The notes under the pieces: generated by a model
The model's input: the letters and a program-made list of their open reading frames with translations, nothing else
Told to the model about the DNA's origin: nothing
Database searches by the model: none
Made by a program: the position numbers and the translations under genes
In this document: positions 38,150 through 50,055 of the stretch, piece after piece
Layout of the letters: each line of letters starts with the position of its first letter
Numbering within the stretch: position 1 is the first letter of the stretch
Source: Pseudomonas furukawaii
GTDB taxonomy: Bacteria > Pseudomonadota > Gammaproteobacteria > Pseudomonadales > Pseudomonadaceae
Reading direction: 5' to 3'
Length of the DNA stretch: 64,000 nucleotides
NCBI RefSeq assembly: GCF_002355475.1
Contig: NZ_AP014862.1
Coordinates: 5,580,001-5,644,000, forward strand

Positions 38150-39451
38150 TTATTGCAAAGTGTGTTGCTCAAGGAACTCGCTTGGCTGCCAACCCTCACG
38201 ACTGACCAACCGATTCAACTCCACGCGCGGCAGTCGCACCGCCAGCAGGATATCCCCGGCTTCGTCATGTTCTTCGGTCTGAACCGCGCCCAGTGCGAAG
38301 AACTGCGCCCGCAAGCGACCGAAACGCTGCGGCAGGCGCAAGGTTCCCACAAAGAGATCCTCGCCCAGCAACTCGGCAACCGCCTGCTCCAGCAGATCGA
38401 GCCCCACACCTTCCTTGGCCGACAGCCAGACCCGCTCGGGCTTGCCATCGGCATCACGCTGGATGTGTGGTTCGACGTTCGCCAGCAGGTCGACCTTGTT
38501 GTAGACCTCCAGCATAGGCAGGCCTTCCGCCCCGATTTCACCAAGCACCGCGAGCACCTGCTCGATCTGCGCCATGCGTTCTGGTTCATGGGCGTCGATG
38601 ACGTGGAGCAGCAGGTCAGCGTTGGCCGACTCTTCAAGGGTAGCCCGGAAGGCTTCCACCAGTTTGTGCGGCAGGTGGCGAATGAAGCCCACGGTATCGG
38701 CCAGGACGATCGGCCCCAGGTCATCCAGTTCGAGCCGGCGCAAGGTCGGATCGAGGGTGGCGAACAACTGGTCCGCCGCATACACCTCGGAGGTGGTCAG
38801 CGAGTTGAACAGCGTCGACTTGCCGGCGTTGGTGTAGCCCACCAGCGAAACCGACGGAATATCTGCGCGCTTGCGCCCGCGACGGGCCTGTTCACGCTGG
38901 CTGCGAACCTTCTCCAGGCGCTGCTTGATCTGCCGGATGCGCACACGCAACAGGCGACGGTCGGTTTCCAGCTGGGTTTCACCCGGGCCACGAAGGCCGA
39001 TACCGCCCTTCTGGCGCTCAAGGTGAGTCCAGCCGCGAACCAGACGCGTGCTCATGTGTTCCAGCTGGGCGAGCTCTACCTGCAGCTTGCCTTCATGGGT
39101 TCGGGCACGCTGGGCGAAGATGTCGAGAATCAGACCGGTACGGTCGAGCACCCGGCACTCGAAGGCGCGCTCGAGGTTGCGCTCCTGGCTGGGTGTGAGG
39201 GTGTGATTGAAGATGACCAGTTCGGCCTCTTCAGCCTTCACCAGGTCATGCAACTCATCGACCTTGCCGCTGCCGATCAGGTACTTGGCCGTTGGCTGGT
39301 GACGGGGAACGGAAATGAAAGCCACCGTGTCCGCACCGGCCGAACGAGCAAGTTCCAGGAATTCCTGCGGGTCTTCGCGCGCCTCGGGATCTTGGCCGTC
39401 CAGATGAACCAGAATGGCCCGCTCACCACCACCAGGGCGTTCGAAAAACAA
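38150..39451 (-). CDS. hflX: Ribosome-associated GTPase HflX
   Basis: A 433-residue GTPase. The N-terminal HflX domain is followed by the glycine-rich linker GLRGPGETQLETDRRLLR and the G domain with Walker A GYTNAGKSTLFN, DTVGFIRHLP as G3 and NKVDLL as G4. HflX splits stalled ribosomes, notably in heat shock. Translation starts at a TTG (39451) preceded by AGGAG at a 7-base spacing, giving the conserved N-terminus MFFERPGGGERAIL. It begins 12 bases after hfq. Confidence 0.96.
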   Translation of the reverse strand: MFFERPGGGERAILVHLDGQDPEAREDPQEFLELARSAGADTVAFISVPRHQPTAKYLIGSGKVDELHDLVKAEEAELVIFNHTLTPSQERNLERAFECRVLDRTGLILDIFAQRARTHEGKLQVELAQLEHMSTRLVRGWTHLERQKGGIGLRGPGETQLETDRRLLRVRIRQIKQRLEKVRSQREQARRGRKRADIPSVSLVGYTNAGKSTLFNSLTTSEVYAADQLFATLDPTLRRLELDDLGPIVLADTVGFIRHLPHKLVEAFRATLEESANADLLLHVIDAHEPERMAQIEQVLAVLGEIGAEGLPMLEVYNKVDLLANVEPHIQRDADGKPERVWLSAKEGVGLDLLEQAVAELLGEDLFVGTLRLPQRFGRLRAQFFALGAVQTEEHDEAGDILLAVRLPRVELNRLVSREGWQPSEFLEQHTLQ

Positions 39452-39463
39452 AGCAGTCTCCTA

Positions 39464-39754
<291 letters not shown>

Positions 39755-39822
39755 TCAAGATTCAGGAAATCTGACTGGTATCTCCGCCCTACCCCCAAGG
39801 ATAGACGGTAACCGGCAAGGTC

Positions 39823-40794
39823 TCAGTTCAATATGGAGACCGACTTCAGGTATTTCAAGGTACGCGGCAGATTGTCGCAAGCCAGGCTGTCCAGCCAGTG
39901 GAGGTCAGCCCAACTACGAAGCCAGGTGAACTGTCGCTTGGCCAACTGGCGGGTGGCAATGATACCCCGCTCCTCCATTTCGGAACGGCTGAGATCACCC
40001 TCCAGGTAGTCCCAAGCCTGACGATATCCGACCGATCTAATAGACGGCAGCCCCGCGTGCAAGTCACTTCTGCCGTGCAGCGCTTCGACCTCGTCGATGA
40101 AGCCCTGTTCCAGCATCAGTTGAAATCGCTTCGCAATTCTCTCGTGCAATACCTGCCGCTGCGCCGGGGCGATCGCCAGATGGGCGACATTGTAAGGCAA
40201 ATGTGCCTTACCTTGCGCGTTTCCGGCCAGATTTTGCGCTGCCTGGCGCTGCCGGTGCTCGGTCATGGTGAGGCCGCTGACTTTGTAGACCTCAAGCGCC
40301 CGGGTCAGCCTCTGGGGGTCATTGGGATGGATGCGGGCTGCGGATTCGGGGTCCAGCGCCGCCAACTCGCGATGCAGTGCCTCCCAGCCGTCCCGTGCCG
40401 CGCGAGCTTCCAGCTCGGCTCGAACCTCGGGATCCGCGCTGGGCATGTCCGCCAGACCTTCGAGCAGGGCCTTGTAGTACAGCATGGTGCCCCCCACCAG
40501 CAGCGGAATGCGCCCCCTGGCGGTGATCTCGGCCATCGCGGCCAGGGCATCGGCACGAAACTCCGCCGCCGAGTAACTCTCCGCCGGATCACGAATATCG
40601 ATCAACCTGTGGGGAAACTCGGCCAGCGTCGCCCGATCTGGCTTCGCCGTGCCGATGTCCATTCCCCGGTAGATCAGCGCGGAGTCGACGCTGATCAGTT
40701 CGCAGGGCAGGGTACGCGCCAGATCCAATGCCAGGTCGGTCTTGCCGGCGGCAGTCGGGCCCATGAGGAAGATGGCGGGAGGAAGTCGGGACAT
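39823..40794 (-). CDS. miaA: tRNA dimethylallyltransferase
   Basis: A 323-residue enzyme adding a dimethylallyl group to A37 of tRNAs reading U-starting codons. The P-loop [16 protein letters not shown] is at the N-terminus, followed by [18 protein letters not shown] and the pyrophosphate region [19 protein letters not shown]. Length agrees with the family. It lies 81 bases after mutL and 104 before hfq in the conserved mutL-miaA-hfq-hflX order. Confidence 0.98.
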   Translation of the reverse strand: MSRLPPAIFLMGPTAAGKTDLALDLARTLPCELISVDSALIYRGMDIGTAKPDRATLAEFPHRLIDIRDPAESYSAAEFRADALAAMAEITARGRIPLLVGGTMLYYKALLEGLADMPSADPEVRAELEARAARDGWEALHRELAALDPESAARIHPNDPQRLTRALEVYKVSGLTMTEHRQRQAAQNLAGNAQGKAHLPYNVAHLAIAPAQRQVLHERIAKRFQLMLEQGFIDEVEALHGRSDLHAGLPSIRSVGYRQAWDYLEGDLSRSEMEERGIIATRQLAKRQFTWLRSWADLHWLDSLACDNLPRTLKYLKSVSILN

Positions 40795-40875
40795 GGGCTA
40801 CTCAAGGAAACGGGATTCAGGACCAGCAGCAAGTCAGCGGGAGCGCGTGCTGGACGCCTACCCCGCCGCGCACCG

Positions 40876-42753
40876 TTATCGCCCCCGCAGGAACAACTTG
40901 TCCAGATCGTCCATGCCCAGTTGAGTCCAGGTGGGACGACCGTGGTTGCATTGACCGCTGCGCTCGGTCTGCTCCATATCCCGCAGCAAGGCATTCATCT
41001 CGGGCAGGGTCAGGCGCCGATTGGCTCGCACGGCCCCGTGGCAGGCCATGGTGCCGAGCAATTCGTTCAGGTGTGCCTGGATACGGTCACTGGTGCCGTA
41101 CTCGAGGAGATCGGCCAGCACGTCACGCACCAACTGGGCGGCCTCAGCCTGCTTCAACAGGGCCGGAATCTGGCGAATCGCCAGGGTTTCGGGCCCAAGG
41201 CGCTGCAGCTCGAACCCCAGACGCCGGAACCACTCGACGTGCTCCTCGGCACAGTCGGCCTCGCGCTGAGCCACCGCGATGGACTCGGGCACCAGTAAAG
41301 GCTGACCTTTCAGCCCCTCGCTGGCCATGGCCACCTTCAGGCGCTCGTAGGTGATGCGTTCGTGGGCGGCATGCATGTCCACCAGGACCAGGCCCTGGGC
41401 GTTCTCCGCAAGGATGTAGACACCCTTGAGCTGAGCGAGGGCGTAGCCCAGCGGCGGCACATCCCCCTGGCTATCGGGCAGCGGGGCGGAGGTGGAGGCC
41501 GCCGGCAAGGGCGCGAAGAACTCCCGGTAAGCGCCCTGCGCCTCCGCCAGCGGCACCGCAGGCTGGGGGCGTGGAGCCTGGTAACCACTGCCAACCGGGG
41601 GACGCCAGGCTGGTGCAGCCGGCGGTTCCAGAACATTGGCCGCCAGGCTCATCTCGCCCTGGGGGCCGAACTCGCCGGCGGCCTGGCCAGTGGGACGCAC
41701 CACGGCGTCGGTGGCGGCCGGTGCCGACAACTGGTCTTCCGGCCGCACCTCGCCCAGGGCACGGTGCAGGGTGCCGTAGAGAAAGTCATGGACCATGCGG
41801 CTGTCGCGGAAGCGCACCTCATGCTTGGTGGGATGCACGTTGACATCCACCACCGCCGGATCCACTTCGAAGAACAGCACGAACGTCGGATGACGGCCGT
41901 TGTACAGCACATCTCGATAAGCCTGGCGTACCGCGTGGGCCACCAGCTTGTCGCGCACCATTCGACCGTTCACATAGAAGTACTGCAGGTCCGCCTGGCT
42001 GCGCGAGAAGGTGGGGAGTCCGACCCAGCCCCACAGGTGCAGCCCGCTACGCTCCACCTCGATGGGCAGCGCCTGCTCGAGGAACGCCGGGCCGCAGACG
42101 CTGGCCACGCGGCGGGCACGGGAGATGGCATCGCGAGCTTCGTGCAGGGCCAGGATGGCCTTGCCATTGTGGCGCAAGTGGAAGGCCACATCGAAGCGGG
42201 CCAGCGCCAGGCGCTTGATGACCTCCTGCAAGTGGTCGAACTCGGTCTTCTCGGCCCGCAGGAACTTGCGCCGCGCCGGGGTATTGAAGAACAGGTCGCG
42301 CACCTCCACCGAGGTGCCCACGGGATGGGCGGCGGGTTGCACCCGTGCCTCCATGTCGCGCCCCTCGGTCTCCACCTGCCAGGCTTGCTCGGCGTCGGCG
42401 GTGCGGGAAGTCATGGTCAGCCGCGCCACGGAGCTGATGGAAGCCAGCGCCTCGCCGCGAAAGCCCAGGCTCATGACCCGCTCCAGATCCTCCAGGTCGC
42501 GAATCTTGCTGGTGGCATGCCGGGCCAGCGCCAGGGGCAGGTCGTCGGCCGGGATCCCGCCACCGTCGTCACGCACCCGCAGAAGCTTGATCCCCCCTTG
42601 CTCCACCTCGACGTCGATGCGCCTGGCGCCCGCATCCAGGCTGTTCTCCAACAGTTCCTTGATGACCGAAGCCGGGCGCTCCACCACCTCGCCGGCGGCA
42701 ATCTGGTTCGCCAGCCGCGGACTCAGCAGCTGGATGCGGGGCAGGTCACTCAT
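40876..42753 (-). CDS. mutL: DNA mismatch repair protein MutL
   Basis: A 625-residue GHKL ATPase. N-terminal motifs are [26 protein letters not shown] and [21 protein letters not shown] low-complexity linker of about residues 340-430 joins the C-terminal dimerisation domain, which keeps the endonuclease motif in [12 protein letters not shown] (form DxHAxxExxxxE). That is expected in bacteria without MutH such as Pseudomonas. Its start overlaps the amiB stop by four bases (ATGA). Confidence 0.98.
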   Translation of the reverse strand: MSDLPRIQLLSPRLANQIAAGEVVERPASVIKELLENSLDAGARRIDVEVEQGGIKLLRVRDDGGGIPADDLPLALARHATSKIRDLEDLERVMSLGFRGEALASISSVARLTMTSRTADAEQAWQVETEGRDMEARVQPAAHPVGTSVEVRDLFFNTPARRKFLRAEKTEFDHLQEVIKRLALARFDVAFHLRHNGKAILALHEARDAISRARRVASVCGPAFLEQALPIEVERSGLHLWGWVGLPTFSRSQADLQYFYVNGRMVRDKLVAHAVRQAYRDVLYNGRHPTFVLFFEVDPAVVDVNVHPTKHEVRFRDSRMVHDFLYGTLHRALGEVRPEDQLSAPAATDAVVRPTGQAAGEFGPQGEMSLAANVLEPPAAPAWRPPVGSGYQAPRPQPAVPLAEAQGAYREFFAPLPAASTSAPLPDSQGDVPPLGYALAQLKGVYILAENAQGLVLVDMHAAHERITYERLKVAMASEGLKGQPLLVPESIAVAQREADCAEEHVEWFRRLGFELQRLGPETLAIRQIPALLKQAEAAQLVRDVLADLLEYGTSDRIQAHLNELLGTMACHGAVRANRRLTLPEMNALLRDMEQTERSGQCNHGRPTWTQLGMDDLDKLFLRGR

Positions 42754-44198
42754 GGCTGCGCTGCCAGGGTCGCGGCGGGGACCTTCAGGACCTGGCCCAC
42801 CTTGATGGTGTCGCTGGACAACGAATTGGCCGAACGCAAGGAGGCGGTGCTGACCTCGTAACGCTGGGCGATAAGCGCCAGGCTCTCGCCAGAGGTGACT
42901 ACATGCTCGCGCGGCCCGATGGCGATCTTGCCCTGGTCACGCAGCATCGCGATGTAGGTGCCCGGCGGAGGATTCTGCTGGAAGAACTGCTTCACACCGG
43001 TCTTGATGGAGCGCGCCAGGGCCTGCTGGTGGCTGGCGCTGGTCAACTTCTGCGATTCGTTGTGGTTGGAGATGAAGCCTGTTTCCACGAGGATCGACGG
43101 GATATCCGGGGATTTCAGCACCATGAAACCAGCCTGTTCCACCCGCCGCTTGTGCAGAGACGTCACCTGGCCGACGTTGGACAGCACTTTCTGGCCGACA
43201 TTGAGGCTGGAGGACAGGGTCGCGGTCATGGACAGGTCGAGCAGGACGCCCGCCAGCATGCGGTCCTTGTCGTCCAGGCTGACGCTGCCCACCCCGCCGA
43301 TCAGGTCGGAGCGGTTCTCGTTATCCGCCAGCCAGCGGGCGGTCTCCGAGGTGGCGCCACGGTCCGACAGGGCGAACACCGAGGCCCCGAACGCGCTGCG
43401 GCTGGGCGCGGCATCCGCATGGATGGAAACGAACAGGTCGGCGCCCTTCTTCCGCGCAATCTCGGTGCGCTTGCGCAATGGAATGAAATAGTCGCCCGTC
43501 CTTACCAGTTCCCCGCGGAAGCCTTTTTCCTGGTTGATCTGGCGCTGCAGCTCCTTGGCGATGGCCAGGGTCACGCTCTTTTCATGCTGCCCCTTGGGAC
43601 CGAGGGCTCCCGGGTCCTCACCACCGTGGCCGGCATCGATGGCGATGACGATGTCGCGCTTGCCTCCCGGCACCGGGGGCAACTTGCTGGGAGCCGGCCG
43701 GGTCGGCGTGACCGGGGCCTGTGGCGTGCTCGGGGCCGTGGCGACCTGGGGCGCACTGGCCTCATTGGCGGCGGCCTCCTGGTCGAACAGGTCCACCACC
43801 AGGCGGTTGCCGTACTGCTGGTTCGGCGCGAGAGAGAAGCTCTTGGGCGTGACAGTGCTCGAGAGGTCGATCACCACCCGCAGGTCGTTCGGCGTGCGCT
43901 GGGCGGAGCGAACCGCAGTGATCGGCGTATTGCTGGTGGAAAGCTGCTCGAGCCTCGTCGCCAGCTTGGCGCCATTGATGTCGATGACGATGCGGTTGGG
44001 CGCCGTCAAGGTGAATACGGAATGCTGTACCGGCCCGGACAGGTCGAAGACCAGGCGCGTGTTATCCGGCGCGCGCCAGAGCCGCACTCCGCGAACCTCC
44101 GAGGCAGCCAGGACATCAGCGGCCAACGCCGCAAGCAGAACCCCAATCCCGGCAAACAGCGCGCGCGAGCGCATACCCCACCCCATCTTTGTTTTCAT
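42750..44198 (-). CDS. amiB: N-acetylmuramoyl-L-alanine amidase with AMIN and LysM domains
   Basis: A 482-residue periplasmic cell-separation amidase. After a signal peptide ([19 protein letters not shown]) come an AMIN domain for septal targeting (about residues 35-130), the zinc Amidase_3 domain with [17 protein letters not shown] and its conserved metal ligands, and a C-terminal LysM repeat ([19 protein letters not shown]). It cleaves stem peptides from glycan strands during division and is expected to need EnvC/NlpD-type activators. The ATG at 44198 overlaps the tsaE stop (ATGA), which decides the start over upstream in-frame codons. Confidence 0.96.
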   Translation of the reverse strand: MKTKMGWGMRSRALFAGIGVLLAALAADVLAASEVRGVRLWRAPDNTRLVFDLSGPVQHSVFTLTAPNRIVIDINGAKLATRLEQLSTSNTPITAVRSAQRTPNDLRVVIDLSSTVTPKSFSLAPNQQYGNRLVVDLFDQEAAANEASAPQVATAPSTPQAPVTPTRPAPSKLPPVPGGKRDIVIAIDAGHGGEDPGALGPKGQHEKSVTLAIAKELQRQINQEKGFRGELVRTGDYFIPLRKRTEIARKKGADLFVSIHADAAPSRSAFGASVFALSDRGATSETARWLADNENRSDLIGGVGSVSLDDKDRMLAGVLLDLSMTATLSSSLNVGQKVLSNVGQVTSLHKRRVEQAGFMVLKSPDIPSILVETGFISNHNESQKLTSASHQQALARSIKTGVKQFFQQNPPPGTYIAMLRDQGKIAIGPREHVVTSGESLALIAQRYEVSTASLRSANSLSSDTIKVGQVLKVPAATLAAQP

Positions 44199-44662
44199 GC
44201 TCCCAAGGCCAGGGCGGCACACCATGCTTCGCCTCGCTCGGTGTGGGGCGAGAAGCACAGCGAACGGCCGCCCGCATGCGGCGTAATGTTAATGTCCAGG
44301 TCGGCCTTTGGCAAAATGCCGGCGCCTCTCTGGGGCCACTCGATCAGGCACAGGGCATCGCCTTCGAAATAGTCGCGGATGCCCATGAATTCCAGTTCTT
44401 CCGGGTCGGCGAGCCGGTATAGATCGAAATGGAATGCCCTTAGCTCGCCGATTTCATAGGGCTCCACCAGGGTGAAGGTGGGACTTTTCACCGCACCCGC
44501 ATGGCCCAGCCCCCGCAGAATGCCGCGGGACAGCGTGGTCTTGCCCGCCCCGAGGTCCCCATGGAGGTACAGAACGCCACGCCCTCCGGTCAAGGCGGCC
44601 AGACGGGCGCCAAGGGCCAGCATGGCCTCCTCACCCTCGGCATGCAGGATCACTTCAGGCAC
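44195..44662 (-). CDS. tsaE: tRNA threonylcarbamoyladenosine biosynthesis ATPase TsaE
   Basis: A 155-residue P-loop protein with Walker [18 protein letters not shown] and the later [20 protein letters not shown]. With TsaB and TsaD it forms the t6A37 synthase for ANN-decoding tRNAs. The GTG start at 44662 has GAGGAG eight bases upstream; it lies inside the last codons of the nnr gene (13-base overlap), so the two are translationally linked. Confidence 0.96.
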   Translation of the reverse strand: MPEVILHAEGEEAMLALGARLAALTGGRGVLYLHGDLGAGKTTLSRGILRGLGHAGAVKSPTFTLVEPYEIGELRAFHFDLYRLADPEELEFMGIRDYFEGDALCLIEWPQRGAGILPKADLDINITPHAGGRSLCFSPHTERGEAWCAALALGA

Positions 44663-46149
44663 GGTGCAATCTCCTCGAGCAACTGACGAATGGTCGGTAA
44701 CAGGTCACTGGCCGCCAGCCCCCGCCCACCGGGAGCCAGCACTTCCCCGGCGCGAGCATGGAGCCAGACGGCCAGGCAGGCGGCGCCGTAGGGATCCAAC
44801 CCCTGCGCCAGCAAGGCGCCGATGAGTCCGGCCAGGACATCCCCCAGCCCGGCCCCGGCCATCACCGGGTGGCCACGATCGCAGAGCGCCATCCGGCCAT
44901 CAGGGGCCGCCACCAGGCTTCCAGCTCCCTTGAGCAGGACCACGGCCTGAAACCGTTGAGCCAGTTCCCGGGCCGCACGAGGCCGATCGGCCTGGACCTC
45001 GGCGGTGGACACGCCCAGCAGCCTCGCCGCCTCGCCAGGATGAGGCGTGATCACGCTGCCGACAGGCAATTCCGCCTGGTCGGCCGCCAGCAGGTTCAGA
45101 GCGTCGGCGTCCCAGACCTGAGGCGCCGAAAGCCCCGACACGGCGCTGATCAGGCTGCGCCCCCAGGCGCCCTGCCCCAGCCCGGGCCCCACCACCAGCA
45201 CGTCAGCTTGCCGGGCCAACGCCAGCAATTGATTGGCCGAGCGCACCCCCGCGCACATGACTTCCGGGCGACGCGCCAGGGCGGCTGGCACGTGATCGGG
45301 GCGGGTGGCCAGCGACACCAGGCCAGCACCGGCGCGCAGGGCGCTTTCCGCCGACAGCAGGCTCGCGCCACCCAGCCCGAGGTCACCACCGACCACCAGC
45401 AGGTGGCCGAGCTGGCCTTTGTGGGCAGTGCGCAGGCGCGGCGCCAGACGCGGCAGATTGCCGAGGGACAGGCGATCCGCTACCCGGGGCGTCGCCGCCA
45501 CCAGTGCGGGATCGGCCTGGAGGTCATCGAACACCAGCTCGCCCACCTGGTCCGGCGCGTCCGCTGTGAACAGGCCCAGCTTGAGGCCGATGAAGGTCAC
45601 CGTCAGGTCTGCCCGCACCGCCACGCCCAGCACCCGGCCGGTGTCGGCGCAGAGGCCCGAGGGAATATCCACGGCCAGCACCGGAAGGGGGCTGGCGTTG
45701 AGCAGGCGGATGGCCTGGGCATAGGGCTCGCGCACGGCGCCGGCCAGGCCGGTGCCCAGCAACGCGTCCAGCACTACCCCTTCGAGGGGAGCGCACTCAC
45801 TCCAGGGCTGCGGACGCACGCCGGCAGCCAGCGCCTCGTCCCGGGCCAGGGCGGCGTCGCCCGTCAGGGCGTCGGGCGCACTCAGCGCCAGCACCCTCAC
45901 CCGCCAACCCGCGCGCTGGGCCAGGGCTGCCACCAGGTAGCCATCTCCCGCATTGTTGCCACGCCCGGCCAACACCGTGAGGCACCCGACGTCGGGCCAG
46001 CGTCGCCGCAGGGCGCGCCAGGTGGCATGGGCGGCCCGCCGCATCAGCTCGAACCCCGGCGTGCCGGCGGCGATCAGCCGGGCATCGAGGTCGCGCACCT
46101 GGGCGGCGGAATGGAGGAACAGGGGCAGGTCGTCGCGGGAGAGATGCAT
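44650..46149 (-). CDS. nnr: Bifunctional NAD(P)H-hydrate epimerase / ADP-dependent NAD(P)H-hydrate dehydratase
   Basis: A 499-residue metabolite-repair enzyme. The N-terminal YjeF/NnrE epimerase domain (residues 15-220) holds [20 protein letters not shown] and [20 protein letters not shown]; the C-terminal NnrD kinase-like domain has [35 protein letters not shown] and [19 protein letters not shown]. It restores NAD(P)H damaged by hydration. It heads the nnr-tsaE-amiB-mutL-miaA-hfq-hflX row and is divergent from queG with 68 bases between start codons. Confidence 0.95.
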   Translation of the reverse strand: MHLSRDDLPLFLHSAAQVRDLDARLIAAGTPGFELMRRAAHATWRALRRRWPDVGCLTVLAGRGNNAGDGYLVAALAQRAGWRVRVLALSAPDALTGDAALARDEALAAGVRPQPWSECAPLEGVVLDALLGTGLAGAVREPYAQAIRLLNASPLPVLAVDIPSGLCADTGRVLGVAVRADLTVTFIGLKLGLFTADAPDQVGELVFDDLQADPALVAATPRVADRLSLGNLPRLAPRLRTAHKGQLGHLLVVGGDLGLGGASLLSAESALRAGAGLVSLATRPDHVPAALARRPEVMCAGVRSANQLLALARQADVLVVGPGLGQGAWGRSLISAVSGLSAPQVWDADALNLLAADQAELPVGSVITPHPGEAARLLGVSTAEVQADRPRAARELAQRFQAVVLLKGAGSLVAAPDGRMALCDRGHPVMAGAGLGDVLAGLIGALLAQGLDPYGAACLAVWLHARAGEVLAPGGRGLAASDLLPTIRQLLEEIAPCLK

Positions 46150-46217
46150 CGGATTCGGTTACGGCTGCGAGGTCTGGCAGAATTATATCCACCTCGCCAC
46201 CGGTTTCCCGCCCCAGC

Positions 46218-47303
46218 ATGACCCTTTCCACGCACGATCTCGCCGACCTCGCCCGCGCCATCAAGGAATGGGGGCGCGAACTCGGCTTCCAGCAGGTGGG
46301 CATCAGCGGCGTCGACCTGGGCGAACACGAGGCCCACCTGCAGCGCTGGCTGGACGCCGGCTTCCAGGGCGAAATGGACTACATGGCGGCCCATGGCAGC
46401 AAGCGTTCCCACCCGGACGAACTGGTGCCCGGCACGCTGCGGGTGATCTCCCTGCGCATGGACTACCTGCCTGGCGACACCCGCATGGCCCAGGTCCTGA
46501 CCCAGCCGGAAAAAGCTTACGTGTCCCGCTATGCCCTGGGTCGGGATTACCACAAGCTGATCCGCAAACGCCTCCAGCACCTGGCGGAGCGCATCGAGAA
46601 GGCCATCGGCCCCTTCAGCTACCGCGCCTTCGTCGACAGCGCGCCGGTGCTGGAGAAGGCCATCGCCGAACAGGCGGGGCTGGGCTGGATCGGCAAGAAC
46701 ACCCTGGTGCTCAACCGCAAGGCAGGCAGCTACTTTTTCCTCGGCGAACTCTTCATCGACGCGCCGCTGCCGGTGGACGAACCCCACGGCAGCGAGCACT
46801 GCGGGCGCTGCACGGCCTGCCTGGACATCTGCCCCACCGCGGCCTTCACCGGCCCTTACCAGCTGGACGCACGGCGTTGCATCTCCTACCTGACCATCGA
46901 ATACAAGGGCAGCATCCCGGAAGCGCTGCGCCCGCAGATCGGCAACCGGGTGTTCGGCTGCGACGACTGCCAGATGGTCTGTCCCTGGAACCGCTTCGCC
47001 AGGCCGTCGGGAGAAGGCGACTTCCAGCCGCGCCATGGCCTGGACAACGCGGAGCTGGCGGAACTGTTCCGCTGGAGCGAAGAGGAGTTTCTCAGCCGCA
47101 CCGAAGGTTCGCCCCTGCGCCGCGCCGGCTACGAACGCTGGCTGCGCAACCTGGCGGTGGGCCTGGGGAACGCCCCCAGCAGCATTCCTGTACTGGAGGC
47201 CCTGCACCTGCGCCGCGAACATCCCTCGGCACTGGTGCGCGAGCACGTGGCCTGGGCCCTGGCCCGTCATCAGGCCAGGGCGGGAGACGGCATCACAGCT
47301 TGA
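46218..47303 (+). CDS. queG: Epoxyqueuosine reductase
   Basis: A 361-residue cobalamin-dependent iron-sulfur enzyme that reduces epoxyqueuosine to queuosine in tRNA. Two 4Fe-4S motifs are visible, [16 protein letters not shown] and [13 protein letters not shown], after the cobalamin-binding N-terminal domain. The C-terminus has HEAT-like helices. Its last 11 bases overlap the 3' end of orn on the other strand, so the two mRNAs are complementary at their ends. Confidence 0.97.
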   Translation: MTLSTHDLADLARAIKEWGRELGFQQVGISGVDLGEHEAHLQRWLDAGFQGEMDYMAAHGSKRSHPDELVPGTLRVISLRMDYLPGDTRMAQVLTQPEKAYVSRYALGRDYHKLIRKRLQHLAERIEKAIGPFSYRAFVDSAPVLEKAIAEQAGLGWIGKNTLVLNRKAGSYFFLGELFIDAPLPVDEPHGSEHCGRCTACLDICPTAAFTGPYQLDARRCISYLTIEYKGSIPEALRPQIGNRVFGCDDCQMVCPWNRFARPSGEGDFQPRHGLDNAELAELFRWSEEEFLSRTEGSPLRRAGYERWLRNLAVGLGNAPSSIPVLEALHLRREHPSALVREHVAWALARHQARAGDGITA

Positions 47304-47835
47304 AGAAGTGCTCGCGGTAGTGCTTCAGCTCGGCGATGGAGTCGCGAATGTCATCCATGGCCAGGTGGCTGCTGCTCTTCCTGACCCCATCGCGCACGGT
47401 GGGCGCCCAGCGCGCGGCCAACTCCTTGACGGTGGAGACATCCAGGTTGCGGTAGTGGAAATAGGCCTCCAGCTTCGGCATCCGGCGGTAGAGGAAGCGG
47501 CGGTCCTGGCAGATGCTGTTGCCGCAGATGGGCGACTTGCCCTTGGGCACCCACTGCTCCAGGAAGGCCAGGGTCTGCGCCTCGGCCTCGGCGGTGTCGA
47601 TACGACTCTCGCGCACCCGCTGGGTCAGCCCGCTCTGGCCATGCTGGCGGGTGTTCCACTCGTCCATGCCGGCGAGGATCTCGTCGCTCTGGTGGATGGC
47701 GATCACCGGCCCCTCGGCCAGGACATTGAGGTCGCTGTCGGTGACGATGGTGGCCATTTCGATGATCACGTCCGAGTCGGGATCCAGGCCGGTCATTTCC
47801 AGGTCGATCCAGATCAGGTTCTGTGCATTCTGCAT
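47293..47835 (-). CDS. orn: Oligoribonuclease
   Basis: A 180-residue DEDDh exonuclease with [20 protein letters not shown] (first two acidic residues) and later [18 protein letters not shown] and [13 protein letters not shown]. It degrades dinucleotides such as pGpG, the final step of c-di-GMP turnover, which matters in a genome with GGDEF and EAL proteins nearby. MQNAQNLIW at 47835 is the usual start. A good -10-like TAGAAT on the minus strand (47866-47861) lies about 25 bases upstream. Confidence 0.98.
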   Translation of the reverse strand: MQNAQNLIWIDLEMTGLDPDSDVIIEMATIVTDSDLNVLAEGPVIAIHQSDEILAGMDEWNTRQHGQSGLTQRVRESRIDTAEAEAQTLAFLEQWVPKGKSPICGNSICQDRRFLYRRMPKLEAYFHYRNLDVSTVKELAARWAPTVRDGVRKSSSHLAMDDIRDSIAELKHYREHFFKL

Positions 47836-47930
47836 AGTCGGTCTCCAGGGCGGGGCGCGCATTCTAGCTTAGAGCCTGCCGCTGCGGGCCGCGTGCTAAA
47901 CTCGCGCCGTTTTTTCCAAGCGGAACCATC

Positions 47931-48962
47931 ATGGCCAAACGCCAGTTGACCCGCCGGCAGAGCTGGCGCATCGAGAAGATCCAGGAAGAGCGCGCCGCCC
48001 GCGCGGCCAAGCGAGAGTCCCGCGCCCTCGAGGAGCTGGAAGGCGGCGACCTCGGCCCCGAGCAGACGGGCCTGGTGATCGCCCACTTCGGCGTGCAGGT
48101 GGAAGTGGAAGCCCTGGACGGCGATCAGGCCGGCCAGATCACGCGCTGCCACCTGCGGGCCAACCTGCCATCGCTGGTCACCGGCGATCGGGTGGTCTGG
48201 CGCACCGGCAACCAGGGCACGGGCGTGATCGTGGCCCAGCTGCCGCGTCGGTCGGAGCTGTGCCGGCCGGACATGCGCGGCATCCTCAAGCCGGTGGCGG
48301 CCAACGTCGACCAGATCGTCATCGTCTTCGCTCCCCTGCCCCACCCCCACGCCAACCTCATCGACCGCTACCTGGTGGCCGCCGAGCACGCCGGCATCCG
48401 CCCGCTGCTGCTGCTGAACAAGGCCGACCTGGTGGACGACGAGAACAGCGCCATGCTCGACGACCTGCTGGGCATGTACCGCCAGCTGGATTACCCGTTG
48501 CTGGAAGTGTCCGCTCGCCAGGGAGGCGGCATGGACGAGCTGAAGGCCCGGCTCGACGGCCATATCAGCGTGTTCGTCGGCCAGTCCGGGGTAGGCAAGT
48601 CGTCCCTGGTGAACAGCCTCCTGCCGGGCGTGGACACGCGGGTCGGCGCCCTCTCCGAGCTCACCGGCAAGGGTACGCACACCACCACTACCGCGCGCCT
48701 GTTCCACTTCCCCGGTGGCGGCGAGCTGATCGACTCCCCCGGCATCCGCGAGTTCGGCCTGGGCCATGTCAGCCGCGAAGACGTGGAAGCCGGCTTCATC
48801 GAGTTCCACGACCTGCTCGGCACCTGCCGCTTCCGTGATTGCAAGCATGACCGCGAGCCCGGCTGCGCCCTGCTCAAGGCGCTGGATGACGGCCGCGTGC
48901 ATCCCCAGCGCATGGCCAGCTACCGGCACATCCTCGCCAGCCTGCCCGGGGACGAGTACTGA
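47931..48962 (+). CDS. rsgA: Small ribosomal subunit biogenesis GTPase RsgA
   Basis: A 343-residue circularly permuted GTPase. An N-terminal OB-fold region (about 40-120) comes first; then NKADL (G4) precedes the Walker [17 protein letters not shown], and the C-terminal zinc site appears in [19 protein letters not shown]. It helps late maturation of the 30S subunit. The N-terminal basic segment ([20 protein letters not shown]) is typical. It is divergent from orn with 95 bases between start codons and ends before a two-way terminator. Confidence 0.97.
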   Translation: MAKRQLTRRQSWRIEKIQEERAARAAKRESRALEELEGGDLGPEQTGLVIAHFGVQVEVEALDGDQAGQITRCHLRANLPSLVTGDRVVWRTGNQGTGVIVAQLPRRSELCRPDMRGILKPVAANVDQIVIVFAPLPHPHANLIDRYLVAAEHAGIRPLLLLNKADLVDDENSAMLDDLLGMYRQLDYPLLEVSARQGGGMDELKARLDGHISVFVGQSGVGKSSLVNSLLPGVDTRVGALSELTGKGTHTTTTARLFHFPGGGELIDSPGIREFGLGHVSREDVEAGFIEFHDLLGTCRFRDCKHDREPGCALLKALDDGRVHPQRMASYRHILASLPGDEY

Positions 48963-48974
48963 TCCGCCGAACGA

Positions 48975-49011
48975 AATGAAAAGGCCACGGAATCCGTGGC
49001 CTTCTCATTTC
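48975..49011. terminator. Bidirectional terminator between rsgA and motB
   Basis: Stem AAGGCCACGG / CCGTGGCCTT with a 3-base loop at 48981-49003. A-rich DNA on the left gives a T-run for motB (read leftward CCTTTTCATTTC), and CTTCTCATTTC follows on the right for rsgA. Confidence 0.8.
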
Positions 49012-49016
49012 AGGGA

Positions 49017-50045
49017 TCACTGCCCCGTCGGCTGGTCCATCTTCAGGACGCCTTCCTCGAAGATGTTCAGCCTTTCCCGCAACTCCCCGGGCTGCGGGGG
49101 CTCGCCCGTCGACTCCGCGGGCGCCTGGGTAGCGCCTTCGCTGGCCGGCGTCTCGGGAGCCGGCGGCGAGTCCGCAGGCGGTTCGGACTCGCCCTCGATG
49201 GCGCGCTGGGCCTTCTTGGTCAGGACCGTGATGTCGATGCGACGGTTGACCGGGTTGAAGGGATCCTGGCGATCGAACAGCGCCGAGGAGGCGTATCCCA
49301 CCACCCGCGCCACCTGCTCGTCCGGGTAGCCGCCAGCCACCAGGGTGCGCCGCGCCGCGTTGGCGCGACTGGCCGAGAGCTCCCAGTTGCCGAACTCGCC
49401 ATCTCCGGCGAAGGGCTTGGCGTCGGTGTGGCCGCTGATACTGATCTTGTTCGGCACCGACCTGATGGTTTCGGCGAGGATCAGCAGGATGTCCTCGAAG
49501 TAGGGCTGCAGGCGTGCGCTGCCCAGGTCGAACATGGGGCGGTTGGCCGCGTCCATGATCTGGATGCGCAGGCCGTCCTGGGTGATCTCGAAGAGGATCT
49601 GGTCCTTGAACTTGCGCAGCTCGGGATTCTCCTCGACCTTGTTCTGCAGTTCCTGCAGCAACAACTCCAGCCGCTCCTTCTCGATCTTCTCGGCGAGGGT
49701 CTCCACCTGGCTGGCATCCAGCGGCGCGCTGTCGATGGCCGAATCCTGGGCGTCCGGGGCGTCCTTCAGTTCCGGGTTGAGCGTGCGGTCGGGCGCGGGC
49801 GTGGGCGTGCCCCCCAGGTCGATGACGTAGGGGCTGGCACTTTCGCTGAACCCGATGGGGTCCTTGAAGTAGCCGGAAATGGCCTTCTTCTGTTCCGGCG
49901 TGGCCGAGGACATCAGCCAGAGCACCAGGAAGAACGCCATCATCGCCGTGGCGAAGTCGGCAAAGGCGATCTTCCAGGCGCCGCCATGATGGCCAGCGGC
50001 GTAGCGCTTGACGCGCTTGACGATGATCGGCTGGTTGTTCTCCAT
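49017..50045 (-). CDS. motB: Flagellar motor stator protein MotB
   Basis: A 342-residue stator subunit. One membrane helix near the N-terminus contains the proton-carrying aspartate in FADFATAMMAFFLVLWL. A periplasmic plug/linker and an OmpA-like peptidoglycan-binding domain (SISGHTDAKPFAGDGEFGNW, NAARRTLVAGGYP) follow, with a proline/glutamate-rich tail from about residue 285. It anchors the stator to the cell wall. It is 10 bases downstream of motA. Confidence 0.96.
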   Translation of the reverse strand: MENNQPIIVKRVKRYAAGHHGGAWKIAFADFATAMMAFFLVLWLMSSATPEQKKAISGYFKDPIGFSESASPYVIDLGGTPTPAPDRTLNPELKDAPDAQDSAIDSAPLDASQVETLAEKIEKERLELLLQELQNKVEENPELRKFKDQILFEITQDGLRIQIMDAANRPMFDLGSARLQPYFEDILLILAETIRSVPNKISISGHTDAKPFAGDGEFGNWELSASRANAARRTLVAGGYPDEQVARVVGYASSALFDRQDPFNPVNRRIDITVLTKKAQRAIEGESEPPADSPPAPETPASEGATQAPAESTGEPPQPGELRERLNIFEEGVLKMDQPTGQ

Positions 50046-50055
50046 GGTTCAGCCT

